This document shows positions 8,985-17,246 of a DNA stretch of 47,831 nucleotides, one piece after another. This DNA is from Acidobacteriota bacterium (GTDB lineage: Bacteria; Acidobacteriota; Vicinamibacteria; Vicinamibacterales; CAVVIG01). A program made the translations under genes and the position numbers. A model generated the notes under the pieces. It was not told where the DNA came from. It ran no database searches and worked only from the letters and a program-made list of their open reading frames with translations. The stretch covers positions 1 through 47,831 of the forward strand of contig QHWJ01000353.1 of assembly GCA_003222535.1 (NCBI GenBank), given 5' to 3'. Within the stretch, counting starts at the first letter, position 1; every line of letters begins with the position of its first letter.

Positions 8985-9053
8985 CCTCGTCCTGAGCCTG
9001 TCGAAGGGCTCGTCCTGAGCCTGTCGAAGGGCTCGTCCTGAGCCTGTCGAAGG
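8985..9053. repeat. Three tandem 23-base repeats
   Basis: Three nearly identical 23-base units (8985-9007, 9008-9030, 9031-9053) each contain CGTCCTGAGCCTGTCGAAGG. The first unit differs by one base. A reverse-complement word, CCCTTCGAC, precedes them near 8970. Single or paired copies of this core occur near 10793 and 31316-31354, and a weak copy near 1548. The 8962-9166 gap holds nothing else that I can see. Confidence 0.8.
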
Positions 9054-9166
9054 ATGAGCGCGTCGCTCAAGACAGGCCCCACGAGAGGGCGCAACGACGA
9101 ACACAGGGCGCGCTGCGCCGCTCTCAGCCAGATTCAGAGGTCGTCAGTTGTGGGGGGGAGCCACGC

Positions 9167-9466
9167 CTACTTCCGGGGCAGCACGGCGTCTTTGAGCTGC
9201 TTCGCGATCCGCGCCTTCACGACCGTCTTGGCGGGAATCTTGATGGCCTCGCCGGTGGCGGGGTTCCGGCCCATCCGCGCCTTGCGCTTCTGAACGACCA
9301 GCTTCACCATTCCAGGCAATACGAACTCTCCGGAGCGCTTCAGCTCTCTTTCGGCCAGCTGCGTCAGCTCGTCGAAGTATTCGCGGGCCTGCGTCCGCTT
9401 CACTTCGAACTTCTCGGCGAAGTGCGAAAAGAGCTCGGATTTTCCCATCCTGCGGGCGTCAGTCAT
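9167..9466 (-). CDS. HU-family DNA-binding protein
   Basis: This 99-residue protein belongs to the HU/IHF family, which bends and compacts DNA as a dimer. It starts MTDARRMGKSELFSHFAEKF and contains the beta-arm motif GRNPATGEAIKIPAKTVVK, including the conserved Arg-Asn-Pro tip, and ends KQLKDAVLPRK. The chosen start has GAGGGGGA a few bases upstream. Size fits the family with a short N-terminal extension. It is divergently oriented from queF, with about 177 bases of shared upstream DNA. Confidence 0.9.
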   Translation of the reverse strand: MTDARRMGKSELFSHFAEKFEVKRTQAREYFDELTQLAERELKRSGEFVLPGMVKLVVQKRKARMGRNPATGEAIKIPAKTVVKARIAKQLKDAVLPRK

Positions 9467-9530
9467 CGGCGTCCCCCTCGCTTGACGCGCTGTGATGTTC
9501 ACCGCCGATCGCCGCGCGCGCAGCACCAAT

Positions 9531-9566
9531 CGCGGTTTTGCTAGGAAAAACCGCGGTGATCCTAGC
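9531..9566. promoter_or_regulatory. Overlapping hairpins between the HU gene and queF
   Basis: Two mutually exclusive inverted repeats overlap here. CGCGGTTTT (9531-9539) pairs with AAAACCGCG (9547-9555). GCTAGGA (9540-9546) pairs with TCCTAGC (9560-9566). They lie in the divergent control region. The arrangement could be an operator or a leader switch for either gene; nothing in the sequence selects between these. Confidence 0.4.
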
Positions 9567-9643
9567 GCGCTCATCTCGCCAGTGTCAATCGGCCGCGCCG
9601 TGAATCCGTGGTTTTCAGCCCGGAATGTTAGAATTTTTCGCGC

Positions 9644-10000
9644 ATGTCGAGCCCGACGATCGAGACGTTCCCCAACCCGCGGCCCGAGCGGGATTACGAA
9701 ATCGCGATTCAGTATCCCGAGTTCACGTCGCTGTGTCCGAAGACCGGGCTGCCCGACTTCGGTGAGATCCGCATCACCTACGTGCCCGGCGCGCGCTGCA
9801 TCGAGCTGAAGTCGCTCAAGTACTACATGATCGAGTTCCGCAACAAAGGCATCTTCTACGAGCACGTGACCAACCAGATCCTCGACGACCTCGTCGCCGC
9901 CATTCAGCCGCGCCGCATGACCGTCATTGGCGATTTCTCGGTGCGCGGCGGCATCAAGACGGTCGTGACGGCGGAATACAGGGCTGAGGCTCAGGGCTGA
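9644..10000 (+). CDS. queF: 7-cyano-7-deazaguanine reductase
   Basis: This 118-residue enzyme reduces preQ0 to preQ1 with NADPH in queuosine synthesis for tRNA. The short single-domain form is seen: the catalytic Cys in [16 protein letters not shown], the QueF substrate motif ELKSLKYY and the Glu/His region [13 protein letters not shown]. Size matches the unimodular class. No other queuosine genes are in the window. The start ATG 9644 gives the usual N-terminus before the PxxxRDYE-like segment. Confidence 0.95.
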   Translation: MSSPTIETFPNPRPERDYEIAIQYPEFTSLCPKTGLPDFGEIRITYVPGARCIELKSLKYYMIEFRNKGIFYEHVTNQILDDLVAAIQPRRMTVIGDFSVRGGIKTVVTAEYRAEAQG

Positions 10001-10040
10001 GGGCTCAGGGATCAAGGTCAAGGCTCAGGGCTGATGCTGA
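9983..10040. repeat. Stuttering CAGGGCTGAGG-type repeat
   Basis: Short words such as GGCTCAGGGCTGA repeat imperfectly across the queF stop codon and into the start region of the Smr gene. This makes the exact start of the Smr gene uncertain. It belongs with the other stuttering intergenic tracts in this window. Confidence 0.5.
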
Positions 10041-10324
10041 TGGCTGACGAGCCTGTTCGAATCCCGATCGAAACCCAACTCGATCTGCATGCGTTCGCGC
10101 CCCGCGATATTCCATCGGTCGTGCATGCGTACATCGACGCGGCCGCCGCCGCCGGCCTCCGTGAAGTCCGCTTGATCCATGGCCGCGGCCGCGGCGTACA
10201 ACGCGGCATCGTCCAGGCTGCCCTCGACCAGCATCCCCGCGTCGTCGAATTCTGGGACGATGCCGGGGCACATCTGGGCGCCACATTCGCCCGGCTCGAT
10301 TCAGAAGACTCAGAACTCCGCTGA
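10034..10324 (+). CDS. Smr-domain protein
   Basis: This 96-residue protein is a stand-alone Smr (small MutS-related) domain, a nuclease-like fold found in MutS2 and in many small proteins that cut or bind nucleic acids. It has the LDLH motif (TQLDLHAFAPRD) and the IHGRGRG motif (VRLIHGRGRGVQRGIVQAAL), the two signature sites. Two in-frame starts exist (ATG 10034 and ATG 10040); both lie within a repeat tract and lack a clear ribosome site. It follows queF by 33 bases. The in vivo role is not shown by the context. Confidence 0.85.
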   Translation: MLMADEPVRIPIETQLDLHAFAPRDIPSVVHAYIDAAAAAGLREVRLIHGRGRGVQRGIVQAALDQHPRVVEFWDDAGAHLGATFARLDSEDSELR

Positions 10325-10357
10325 CGGTATCGGCTGCCGGCAAGCATCGGGAGCCTA

Positions 10358-10657
10358 AGTACTCGATTTCACAATTGCGGTGACGTATTTCATGACGGCG
10401 ATCGGTGGCCGCATTCAGAAATACGACGAAGAACCCGCTTCACGTAGCGCGCTCGACGCGGCGCCGCCGAGCGGCGGGCGAGGCGTGCCAACCGCAAACG
10501 AGCGACCACTGGACCGTGGACCCGTCGTTCGTTTGCGGTTAGCGCGCCTCACGACTCGGCCTGCGGTGCAGGCCGCCCGCGTCGAGCGCCTCTGTGTCTC
10601 AGTGTCTCCGTGGCTTGTCCAAATCAATACGTCGCCGTAATTACGAAATGCTGTACT
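10358..10657. repeat. 300-base fold-back element (MITE-like)
   Basis: Nested inverted repeats span this gene-free region. The outer arms, 10358-10389 and 10626-10657, match at about 25 of 32 positions. The middle arms, 10449-10461 and 10577-10589, are a perfect 13-base match. The inner arms, 10490-10506 and 10524-10540, match at 16 of 17. A further hairpin GGCCTGCGGTGCAGGCC lies at 10558-10574 and recurs exactly at 45878-45894. The whole can form one long hairpin. No convincing gene lies inside. It may be a non-autonomous mobile element. Confidence 0.65.
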
Positions 10658-10932
10658 GAGGACTTCGCTCAGGCTGGAAATCGCGAGGTGTCTCAGGATA
10701 GGAGACGTCCACACCAGAAATCGCGGCGAATTCCGATTCCGAGGTTCGCTTCCATTTCGTGCCTCCGACGTTTGAGTGCACTCGCCCGTCCAGAGCCTGT
10801 CGAAGGACGAGCGGGTTGGCATCGCCGTTGCCACTTCGCGGAGCGACGTCCGCTCGCCTGCCGTAACTTCCTGGTTTCAGGCAGCCTGTAAAACCCGCGC
10901 GGCAGGTTCCGCACGCGAGCGGCCGATGCGCG
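10658..10932. other. Gene-free stretch before the helicase
   Basis: No convincing coding frame is present. A single AGAGCCTGTCGAAGGACGAGC copy of the dispersed 23-base repeat lies near 10791-10811. No clear sigma-70 promoter was recognised, although the helicase operon must be transcribed from somewhere here. Confidence 0.5.
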
Positions 10933-12807
10933 ATGCAAATTCCGCCATCGAATCCGGCCGACGCTGGACACCCCGGACGACCGGGCGACCTCGTGTACGT
11001 GCGCCGCGCGCGTTGGCGGATCGTCGGCGTCCGCGCGTACGAGGGCTGCCAGGTTGTGACGCTCTGCGGCATGACGTCACCGCATCTTGGAATCGAACGC
11101 CGCGTTCTCACGCCCTTTGAAACGATCGTGCCGCTCGAACGCGCGCGACGGCTGCGTGTGGTGCGCGGCGTGCGCTGGCGCCGCGCCGTCCGGGCGCTGA
11201 TCACCGCGGACACGCCACCCGGCTCGCTGCGCGCGGCGAGAGCCGCAGGCATCGATCTGATGGGGCATCAGCTCGAGCCGGCGCTTGCCATCGTCAGGGG
11301 AATGGGCTCGCGGCTGCTCCTCGCAGACGAAGTCGGCCTCGGCAAGACGATTCAGGCGGGGCTCGTTGCGTCGGAGCTATTCGAGCGCCGCTCGATCGAT
11401 CGGATCCTTGTCGTCACGCCGGCCGGCCTGCGCGAGCAGTGGACGCAGGAACTGGCGGGTCGTTTCGCCCTCCCCGCCACGAATGTCGACGGCCACCTGC
11501 TGCGGCGATTGGCGGCGACGCTTCCGATGGGCGTCAATCCGTGGTCGACCCTGTCGGCGGCGATCGCGTCCGTGGATTACGTCAAGCGCCCCGAGGTGTT
11601 GCCTGCCGTCACCGCCTGTACCTGGGACCTCGTCATCGTCGACGAAGCGCACGGCGTGGCCGGCGACTCCGATCGGCGCGCCGCTGTCCAGGCGCTCGCG
11701 TCCCGCGCCGCGTACCTGCTCCTCCTCACAGCCACACCGCACAGCGGCGATCGCCGATCGTTCTCGGCGCTGTGCGATCTCGGGGCAGTCGACGAGACGC
11801 CGCTGCTGGTGTTCCGCCGCACGCGTGCGGACGTCGGGATCGGAACACGCCGGCGCGTCCACGCCGTCCGGGTGCGGCCGAGCGCGGACGAGATGCGCAT
11901 GCACCGTCTGCTGGCGCGGTACAGCGACGCAGTTCGCGCGGAACCGGGCGGCGAGGCACGGCGCGACGGGTGGCTCGCGCTGTCCGTCCTGCACAAACGC
12001 GCGCTGTCGAGCGCCTGGTCCCTGGTGCAGTCGGTGGAGCGCCGGCTCGTCGCGCTGTCTCGCTCACCCGATGCGTCGGGCGGCGCGCAGCTTGCCCTCC
12101 CGCTCGGAGATCCACACGGAGAGCTCGTCTCCGCGGACGAGCCACCGTCATGGCCGGCGGAGCTGAGCCTGTCGGATCCGGAACGCGAGCGGCAGCTGCT
12201 GACGGCGCTTGCCGCGTGTGCACGCACCGCCTCGACTGGAAAGGTGGGCGAGACGAAGCTGGCGGCGCTCGGCAAGCTGCTGCGACGCGCGAACCAATCC
12301 GCCGTCGTGTTCACGGAATACCGCGACACGCTGCTGCATGTCCGTCAGCACCTCGCGCGATCCGGGGTGACGCCCGTCGTTCTCCACGGGGGTCTCACAC
12401 GCGAAGAGCGCAGCGCGGCCCTCGCCGGCTTCTCGCCCGCGCCGCGGGCGGTTCTGCTGGCCACTGACGCCGCCGCCGAGGGGCTCAATCTTCATGGCGG
12501 CGGCTGCCGGCTGGTGATCAACCTTGAACTGCCGTGGAACCCGATGCGGCTCGAGCAGCGAATCGGCCGCGTCGACCGAATCGGCCAGCAGCGCACCGTC
12601 CACGCGTTCCACCTTATTGCCGAAGGGACCGGCGAGACGCGCATTCTGTCGCGGCTGCGCGCGCGCATCGCTGTCGCCAGGGCCGACATCGGTGCTCCTG
12701 ATCCGCTTGGCGACGAGGACGAACGCACGATGGCGAGACTGGTCATCGCGGGAGATCTGAACGATGACGACAATGCCGGTGGACCTGCGCGCGGAAGCCG
12801 CGGCTGA
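10933..12807 (+). CDS. SNF2/RapA-type helicase-like ATPase
   Basis: This 624-residue protein has a complete superfamily 2 SNF2-type motor. Motif I is LLADEVGLGKTIQAGL (about residues 130-145), motif II DEAH lies in LVIVDEAHG (near 237), and motif III is LLLTATPHSGD. In the second lobe are SAVVFTEYRDTL, VLLATDAAAEGLNL and the arginine-finger region QRIGRVDRIGQQRTV. Such motors move along double-stranded DNA or displace proteins. A beta-rich N-terminal domain precedes the motor. It overlaps the next gene by 44 bases, and a DNA methylase follows, so a role in phage defence or restriction is likely. It resembles DrmD of class 1 DISARM in type but is shorter. Confidence 0.88.
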   Translation: MQIPPSNPADAGHPGRPGDLVYVRRARWRIVGVRAYEGCQVVTLCGMTSPHLGIERRVLTPFETIVPLERARRLRVVRGVRWRRAVRALITADTPPGSLRAARAAGIDLMGHQLEPALAIVRGMGSRLLLADEVGLGKTIQAGLVASELFERRSIDRILVVTPAGLREQWTQELAGRFALPATNVDGHLLRRLAATLPMGVNPWSTLSAAIASVDYVKRPEVLPAVTACTWDLVIVDEAHGVAGDSDRRAAVQALASRAAYLLLLTATPHSGDRRSFSALCDLGAVDETPLLVFRRTRADVGIGTRRRVHAVRVRPSADEMRMHRLLARYSDAVRAEPGGEARRDGWLALSVLHKRALSSAWSLVQSVERRLVALSRSPDASGGAQLALPLGDPHGELVSADEPPSWPAELSLSDPERERQLLTALAACARTASTGKVGETKLAALGKLLRRANQSAVVFTEYRDTLLHVRQHLARSGVTPVVLHGGLTREERSAALAGFSPAPRAVLLATDAAAEGLNLHGGGCRLVINLELPWNPMRLEQRIGRVDRIGQQRTVHAFHLIAEGTGETRILSRLRARIAVARADIGAPDPLGDEDERTMARLVIAGDLNDDDNAGGPARGSRG

Positions 12808-13435
12808 AGTTCGGCGATTGACGAGCGCGCGGGCCTTCGCGCGGGACAGTGATGAAGGTGCGGTTGCCGAGCTCGAGGGGAACGGCCCGTGGATCACCCG
12901 TGCCCGGCGTCCGGTGCTGCGGCGGTTCCTCGGCCGGCGACTGATGCTCATCTGGCGCGAGGTGTACGAAGACGCGTGCGGTGGCCGTGCCGAGTCCCGG
13001 CTCATACCCGTGGTGATTGACCTTTCGGCCGCTCCGGGCCCCGGGAACGATGGATCGCGAGCCTTTCAGGCGAGCGTTGGCGCCCCACGAGCGGCGGAAT
13101 GGCTCACCACGCTGCTTCTCGAGATCGACTCCGAGGTTCGCGCGCGAATCGACGCGGACGGCCGCGAGTGGCAGGAAACAGTTGAGCGCGTGGTCCGATC
13201 GTTCACCTCGGCTCGCATCTTGCGCGAGCGCGGGATCGCGGCCTGGTCGGCGCGGACCGATCGCACGGCGTTTCAGCCGGGCCTGTTCGATCGGCGCGCC
13301 GAACGCGCGCAACGGATTCGCGCGGCGGCGAACGCGGAGTCCGATCGCATCACCGCCGACCGGCTCGCCACGGCCGAGCGGCTCGCCGCGGTGACTCGAC
13401 GACCCGCGCAGCTCCTGCTGGTGCTCGCTCCGTAG
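12764..13435 (+). CDS. Helicase-associated partner protein
   Basis: This 223-residue soluble protein overlaps the helicase end by 44 bases in another frame, and a TGA in its own frame lies one codon before ATG 12764. This indicates coupled translation rather than a simple fusion. It is rich in Arg and Ala and has helical segments. The C-terminal segment TAFQPGLFDRRAERAQRIRA resembles the tail of longer RapA-like helicases, so it may be the detached C-terminal part of such an enzyme. I do not recognise a catalytic motif. It ends 8 bases before the methylase start, in the same operon. Confidence 0.75.
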   Translation: MTTMPVDLRAEAAAEVRRLTSARAFARDSDEGAVAELEGNGPWITRARRPVLRRFLGRRLMLIWREVYEDACGGRAESRLIPVVIDLSAAPGPGNDGSRAFQASVGAPRAAEWLTTLLLEIDSEVRARIDADGREWQETVERVVRSFTSARILRERGIAAWSARTDRTAFQPGLFDRRAERAQRIRAAANAESDRITADRLATAERLAAVTRRPAQLLLVLAP

Positions 13436-13443
13436 CCTTAGCC

Positions 13444-16400
13444 ATGCTGCCCGGCGTCGACGGTCATCTGGTCTCCGGTGTGTTCATCGAAGGTCAACTG
13501 CCGCCGATCGACCCGGCGGATGTCGAGCGCGCCCGCGGCGATCTGATCGCATGGCGGACCCGCTGCGCGATGCTCGGCCCCGCATCGACGCCGCGAGCTC
13601 TCCTTCAAACCGCCGCCGCACCATTCTTTGCCGCGCTTGGATTCGAACCACCGGGGCAGGTCGAAGCGGCGGACTCTGCGCTGGCAGCCACTCTTCGGGC
13701 CGGCGGACACAACGTGGCGCTGCTGGTCACACCGTGGGGCGAGGCGCTGGATCCGCTTTGGCGGCTCGCGGTCACGCAGGCGGGGCGGCGATCGGCTGCG
13801 TGGTGTCTGCTCTTCGATGGTCTGCACCTGCGGATCGTCGACGCCAGCCGACTCTACGCGCGTCGATATCTCGCATTCGATCTTGATCTGGCGATCGACG
13901 ACCCGCGATCCTTTGCCGCGCTCTGGCGCACGGCCAGCTCGTCGTCTCTCACCTCCGATCCGGCCGACGCGCGATCGCTGCACGCGCTCGTCGCCGCTTC
14001 GGACCGCCACGCCGCTGGCGTGTGCCGATCGCTTCGCGATGGAGTGCTCGCGGCGTCCGCCGAGGTCCTGCGCGCGCTCCTCTCCAATGGGAACAGAGTC
14101 CGGCTAAGGCCGGACACTACCGAAAACGAAGTGAGGCCGCGCGACGGTGATGACGGCGGCGCTCCGGTCGTGTCCGCCGTCAGCCGAGGCGTCGCAATGC
14201 AAGACAGCTTCGAGCAGGCGCTGACGATCGTCTACCGGATGCTGTTTCTGCTCTTCGCCGAGGCGCGGGCGCTCGTGCCGCTGTGGCATCCCATCTACCG
14301 GGAGAGCTACAGCCTCGAAGCGCTCCGCGACGTCGCCGAGCGTTCGCCCCGGCCGGCCGGCCTTTGGGACGCGCTGCGCGCGATCGCCCGCCTCGCTCAC
14401 GCCGGCTGCCGCGCGGGCGATTTGCGCGTGACGCCGTTCAACGGGCGGCTGTTCGCGCCCGCGGGCACGCCGCTCGCGGAGCGCCGAGATCTGGACGACG
14501 AGGCCGCGCGGCGGGCCCTGATCGCGCTGTCGACGCGGCCCGCACCGGATCGCGCGGGACGGGAGCGGATCGCCTACCGCGATCTCGGCGTCGAGCAGCT
14601 CGGCGCCGTATACGAGACGTTGCTCGACTACGAGCCCCGGGCCAATCGCACGACGGTGACGCTCGAATCCGGGTCCGGCATTCGCAAGGCGACCGGCACG
14701 TTCTACACGCCTCAGCCGATCGCCGACTATCTCGTGCGCCGGACGCTCGGTCCGCTGGTGCGCGACGCGACGCCCGATCGCATCCTGCGGCTTCGCATCG
14801 TGGATCCGGCCATGGGCAGCGGCGCCTTCCTCGTCGCGGCCTGCCGGTATCTCGCGACCGCGTACGAGATGGCGCTCGTACGCGAGGGCGGCTGCCAGGC
14901 GAGCGACATCGGCGGCCCTGAGCGCGTCGCCATCCGGCGAGCGATTGCAGAGCGCTGCCTCTACGGCGTCGATCTCAACCCGATGGCCGTCCAGCTCGCG
15001 CGGCTTTCGCTCTGGCTGGCGACGCTGGCCGCCGATCGGCCGCTCAGCTTTCTCGACCACCGTCTGCGGGTCGGCGACAGCCTGCTCGGCACCTGGCTCG
15101 CTCAGCTGCGGCATCCGCCGGCGGCCCATCGCCGCTCCACGCCCGACGGGACGCTGCCGCTGTTCGGCGACCAGGCGGTGCGCGATGCCTTGCGGGAGGC
15201 ATTGCCGGTGCGTTTCGCCCTGGAGACGACGCCGAACGACACGCTCGAGCAGGTGCGCGCCAAGGAACGGGCGTTCGTGGCGATGACGGGACGGAACGCG
15301 ACGCTCTCGCGCTGGAAACGGATCGCCCATCTCTGGTGTGCGGCCTGGTTTCTCGGTCAAGACGAGGCCGCGCCGGCGGCGGCGTTCGGTTCGCTGTCGG
15401 ATGCGGTTCTGACCGGGCGCGGCGCTCTGCCGTCGGGCACCGCGAGCCGGTATTTGAATGCCGCGGACGCCGTCGGCGACGCCCGGCGGCTCTTTCACTG
15501 GGAGCTCGAGTTTCCCGAAGTGTTCTTCGATCGCGACGGCAGCCGTCTGCCGCGGGCGGGCTTCGACGCGGTGATCGGCAATCCACCGTGGGACATGATC
15601 CGCGCCGACGCCGGCCGGATCGAGGCACGATCGCGAGCCCGCTCCGACATGGCGCCGGTCCTGCGGTTCACGCGCGACGCCGGCATTTACACCGCGCAGT
15701 CGGACGGGCACGCCAACCGTTATCAACTATTCGTCGAACGCGCGATCGCGCTCGCGCGCCACGGCGGCCGCCTCGGGCTCGTGCTGCCATCGGGGTTGGC
15801 GACCGACCACGGCAGCGCCTCGCTGCGCAGGCTGCTGTTCTCACGGTGCGACGTCGACGCGATCGTCGGCATGGACAACCACCGCGGGGTGTTTCCCATT
15901 CACCGCAGCGTCCGTTTTCTGCTCGTCACCGCGTCGACGGGTTCGCCGACGCGGCAGATCGCATGCCGGCTCGGCGTGGACGATGCCACGGAGCTGGAGT
16001 CCCTTGGAGAGGAGCCGCCGGAGCGGTCGTCATGGTTTCCGCTGCGCGTGTCGCCCGCGCTGCTCGAGCGAATCTCCGGTCCCACTCTCGCCCTACCTCA
16101 CCTGCGCAGCGCAACCGACCTCGCGATCGTCGAGCGGGCCGCGTCGCTTTTTCCATCCCTCGGCAGCGCGTCCGGCTGGTCGGTCCGTTTCCGCCGGGAA
16201 CTCAACGCCAGCGACGATCGCGGCGCGTTCCGGCCGCCGCGCCACGGTCTGCCGATCGTCGAAGGCAAGCACGTCCTCCCGTTTCAGGTCGCGCTCCATT
16301 CGGTTCGCTACACCATCGGCGCCGCCGACGCCCGCCGGCTCCTCCGCTCCGATCGCCACGGACGTTCACGTCTGGCGTACCGGGACGTCGCCAGCGCCAC

Positions 16401-16827
16401 CAATCGGCTCACCCTCATCTCGGCGGTGCTGCCGCCAGGCTGCGTCACCACGCACACCGTCTACTGCCTCGGCACGCCGCTCCCACCGCGCGCGCAGCAC
16501 TTTCTCTGCGGCCTGTTCAACAGCTTCGTCGTCAATTACCTGGTCCGCCTGCGCGTGACGACGCATGTGACGACGGCGACGGTCGAGCAGTTGCCGATCC
16601 CCACCGCCGAGGCTGCCCCGGCAGCCTTCCGTGAGATCGCCGCGCTCGCGAGGCTCATCTCGCACGGACCGAACGCCGCAGCGTTCGCTCGGTTGAACTC
16701 GCTGGTGGCGCAGCTGTATCAGCTCACTGTCGCGGAGTTCGAACACATCCTCGGGACGTTCCCGCTGATACCGCGCGCAGACCGGGACCTGGCGCTCAGG
16801 TTGTTTGCAGAAACGACACGGAGATAG
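13444..16827 (+). CDS. Eco57I-type adenine-specific DNA methylase
   Basis: This 1127-residue protein has the gamma-class N6-adenine methylase layout. The SAM-binding motif I is VDPAMGSGAFLVAA (about residue 453), GVDLNPMAVQLA follows, and the catalytic motif IV is GNPPWDM (Asn713-Trp716). The approach helix region GTFYTPQPIADYLVRR is typical of Eco57I and PglX/DrmMI proteins. The C-terminal part (to 1127) probably recognises the target sequence. No PD-(D/E)xK motif was identified in the N-terminal third, so endonuclease activity is open. Residues near 219-250 (RVRLRPDTTENEV) are encoded by a GTCCGGC palindrome repeat, which seems to be an in-frame insertion. It is third in the helicase operon. 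Confidence 0.88.
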   Translation: MLPGVDGHLVSGVFIEGQLPPIDPADVERARGDLIAWRTRCAMLGPASTPRALLQTAAAPFFAALGFEPPGQVEAADSALAATLRAGGHNVALLVTPWGEALDPLWRLAVTQAGRRSAAWCLLFDGLHLRIVDASRLYARRYLAFDLDLAIDDPRSFAALWRTASSSSLTSDPADARSLHALVAASDRHAAGVCRSLRDGVLAASAEVLRALLSNGNRVRLRPDTTENEVRPRDGDDGGAPVVSAVSRGVAMQDSFEQALTIVYRMLFLLFAEARALVPLWHPIYRESYSLEALRDVAERSPRPAGLWDALRAIARLAHAGCRAGDLRVTPFNGRLFAPAGTPLAERRDLDDEAARRALIALSTRPAPDRAGRERIAYRDLGVEQLGAVYETLLDYEPRANRTTVTLESGSGIRKATGTFYTPQPIADYLVRRTLGPLVRDATPDRILRLRIVDPAMGSGAFLVAACRYLATAYEMALVREGGCQASDIGGPERVAIRRAIAERCLYGVDLNPMAVQLARLSLWLATLAADRPLSFLDHRLRVGDSLLGTWLAQLRHPPAAHRRSTPDGTLPLFGDQAVRDALREALPVRFALETTPNDTLEQVRAKERAFVAMTGRNATLSRWKRIAHLWCAAWFLGQDEAAPAAAFGSLSDAVLTGRGALPSGTASRYLNAADAVGDARRLFHWELEFPEVFFDRDGSRLPRAGFDAVIGNPPWDMIRADAGRIEARSRARSDMAPVLRFTRDAGIYTAQSDGHANRYQLFVERAIALARHGGRLGLVLPSGLATDHGSASLRRLLFSRCDVDAIVGMDNHRGVFPIHRSVRFLLVTASTGSPTRQIACRLGVDDATELESLGEEPPERSSWFPLRVSPALLERISGPTLALPHLRSATDLAIVERAASLFPSLGSASGWSVRFRRELNASDDRGAFRPPRHGLPIVEGKHVLPFQVALHSVRYTIGAADARRLLRSDRHGRSRLAYRDVASATNRLTLISAVLPPGCVTTHTVYCLGTPLPPRAQHFLCGLFNSFVVNYLVRLRVTTHVTTATVEQLPIPTAEAAPAAFREIAALARLISHGPNAAAFARLNSLVAQLYQLTVAEFEHILGTFPLIPRADRDLALRLFAETTRR
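14098..14115. repeat. Palindromic repeat inside the methylase gene
   Basis: GTCCGGCTAAGGCCGGAC is a perfect 7-base stem with a 4-base loop. It matches the core of the repeat at 8682-8700 and is read in frame as part of the methylase. Confidence 0.7.
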
Positions 16828-16841
16828 TGGAGGACACTGAG

Positions 16842-17246
16842 ATGGATCAGCCACAGAGACACGGAGACACAGAGCTCGACGAGATCAACACGGTCACGGA
16901 ACGCATCATCGGTTGCGCGATTGAGGTGCATCGTGTCTTGCGATGCGGCCTCTTCGAGGCCTTGTACAGGTCTGCAATGGCGATCGAGTTTGACGCTGCA
17001 GGTCTGACATACCAGCGCGAGGCTCGACTGCCTGCCGTCTACAAAGGGCGGCTGTTGGGCCAATACCGCATTGACTTCATCGTTGAGAACCTCGTGATTG
17101 TCGAGATCAAAAGCGTCGAACGCATGAACCCGATCTTCGACACACAAGTGCTCACATATCTTCGCCTCGCCAAGAAGCGTGTCGGGCTGTTGATCAACTT
17201 TAATTCGCGCCTCGTGCGCGACGGCGTGAAGCGATTGATCGTATAG
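16842..17246 (+). CDS. GxxExxY-family protein (PD-(D/E)xK-like)
   Basis: This 134-residue protein has the family-naming motif in CGLFEALY and a nuclease-like core DFIVENLVIVEIKS, in which Asp, Glu and Lys match the PD-(D/E)xK pattern. ATG 16842 is preceded by GGAGG (16829-16833) with an 8-base gap; a GTG at 16827 would add five residues. The N-terminal DQPQRHGDTELDEINT is encoded by the left 30-base inverted repeat (16845-16874), whose partner lies just after the stop. The gene therefore looks like a small mobile cassette that landed at the end of the methylase operon. The cellular function of the family is not settled. Its 3' end is tandemly copied downstream. Confidence 0.85.
   Translation: MDQPQRHGDTELDEINTVTERIIGCAIEVHRVLRCGLFEALYRSAMAIEFDAAGLTYQREARLPAVYKGRLLGQYRIDFIVENLVIVEIKSVERMNPIFDTQVLTYLRLAKKRVGLLINFNSRLVRDGVKRLIV
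16845..16874 (+). repeat. Left inverted repeat of the GxxExxY cassette
   Basis: This 30-base arm begins GATCAGCCAC and ends GACACAGAG. It matches the reverse complement of 17253-17282 at 28 of 30 positions. It lies inside the coding sequence, three bases after the start codon. Confidence 0.8.

Noticed and set aside
8985-9053. CRISPR or integron site
   Set aside because: Three head-to-tail 23-base copies without spacers; the core is a dispersed repeat found elsewhere in the window.
10415-10834. 139-codon minus-strand frame in the fold-back element
   Set aside because: It is built from repeat words (SHGDTETQR) and has no ribosome site.
14104-15726. 540-codon minus-strand frame inside the methylase
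   Set aside because: Antisense shadow; the plus strand holds methylase motifs I and IV in frame.
10933-16827. Complete DISARM or BREX system
   Set aside because: Only a helicase, a partner and a methylase are present; no DUF1998, phospholipase-like, PglZ or BrxL gene is seen.
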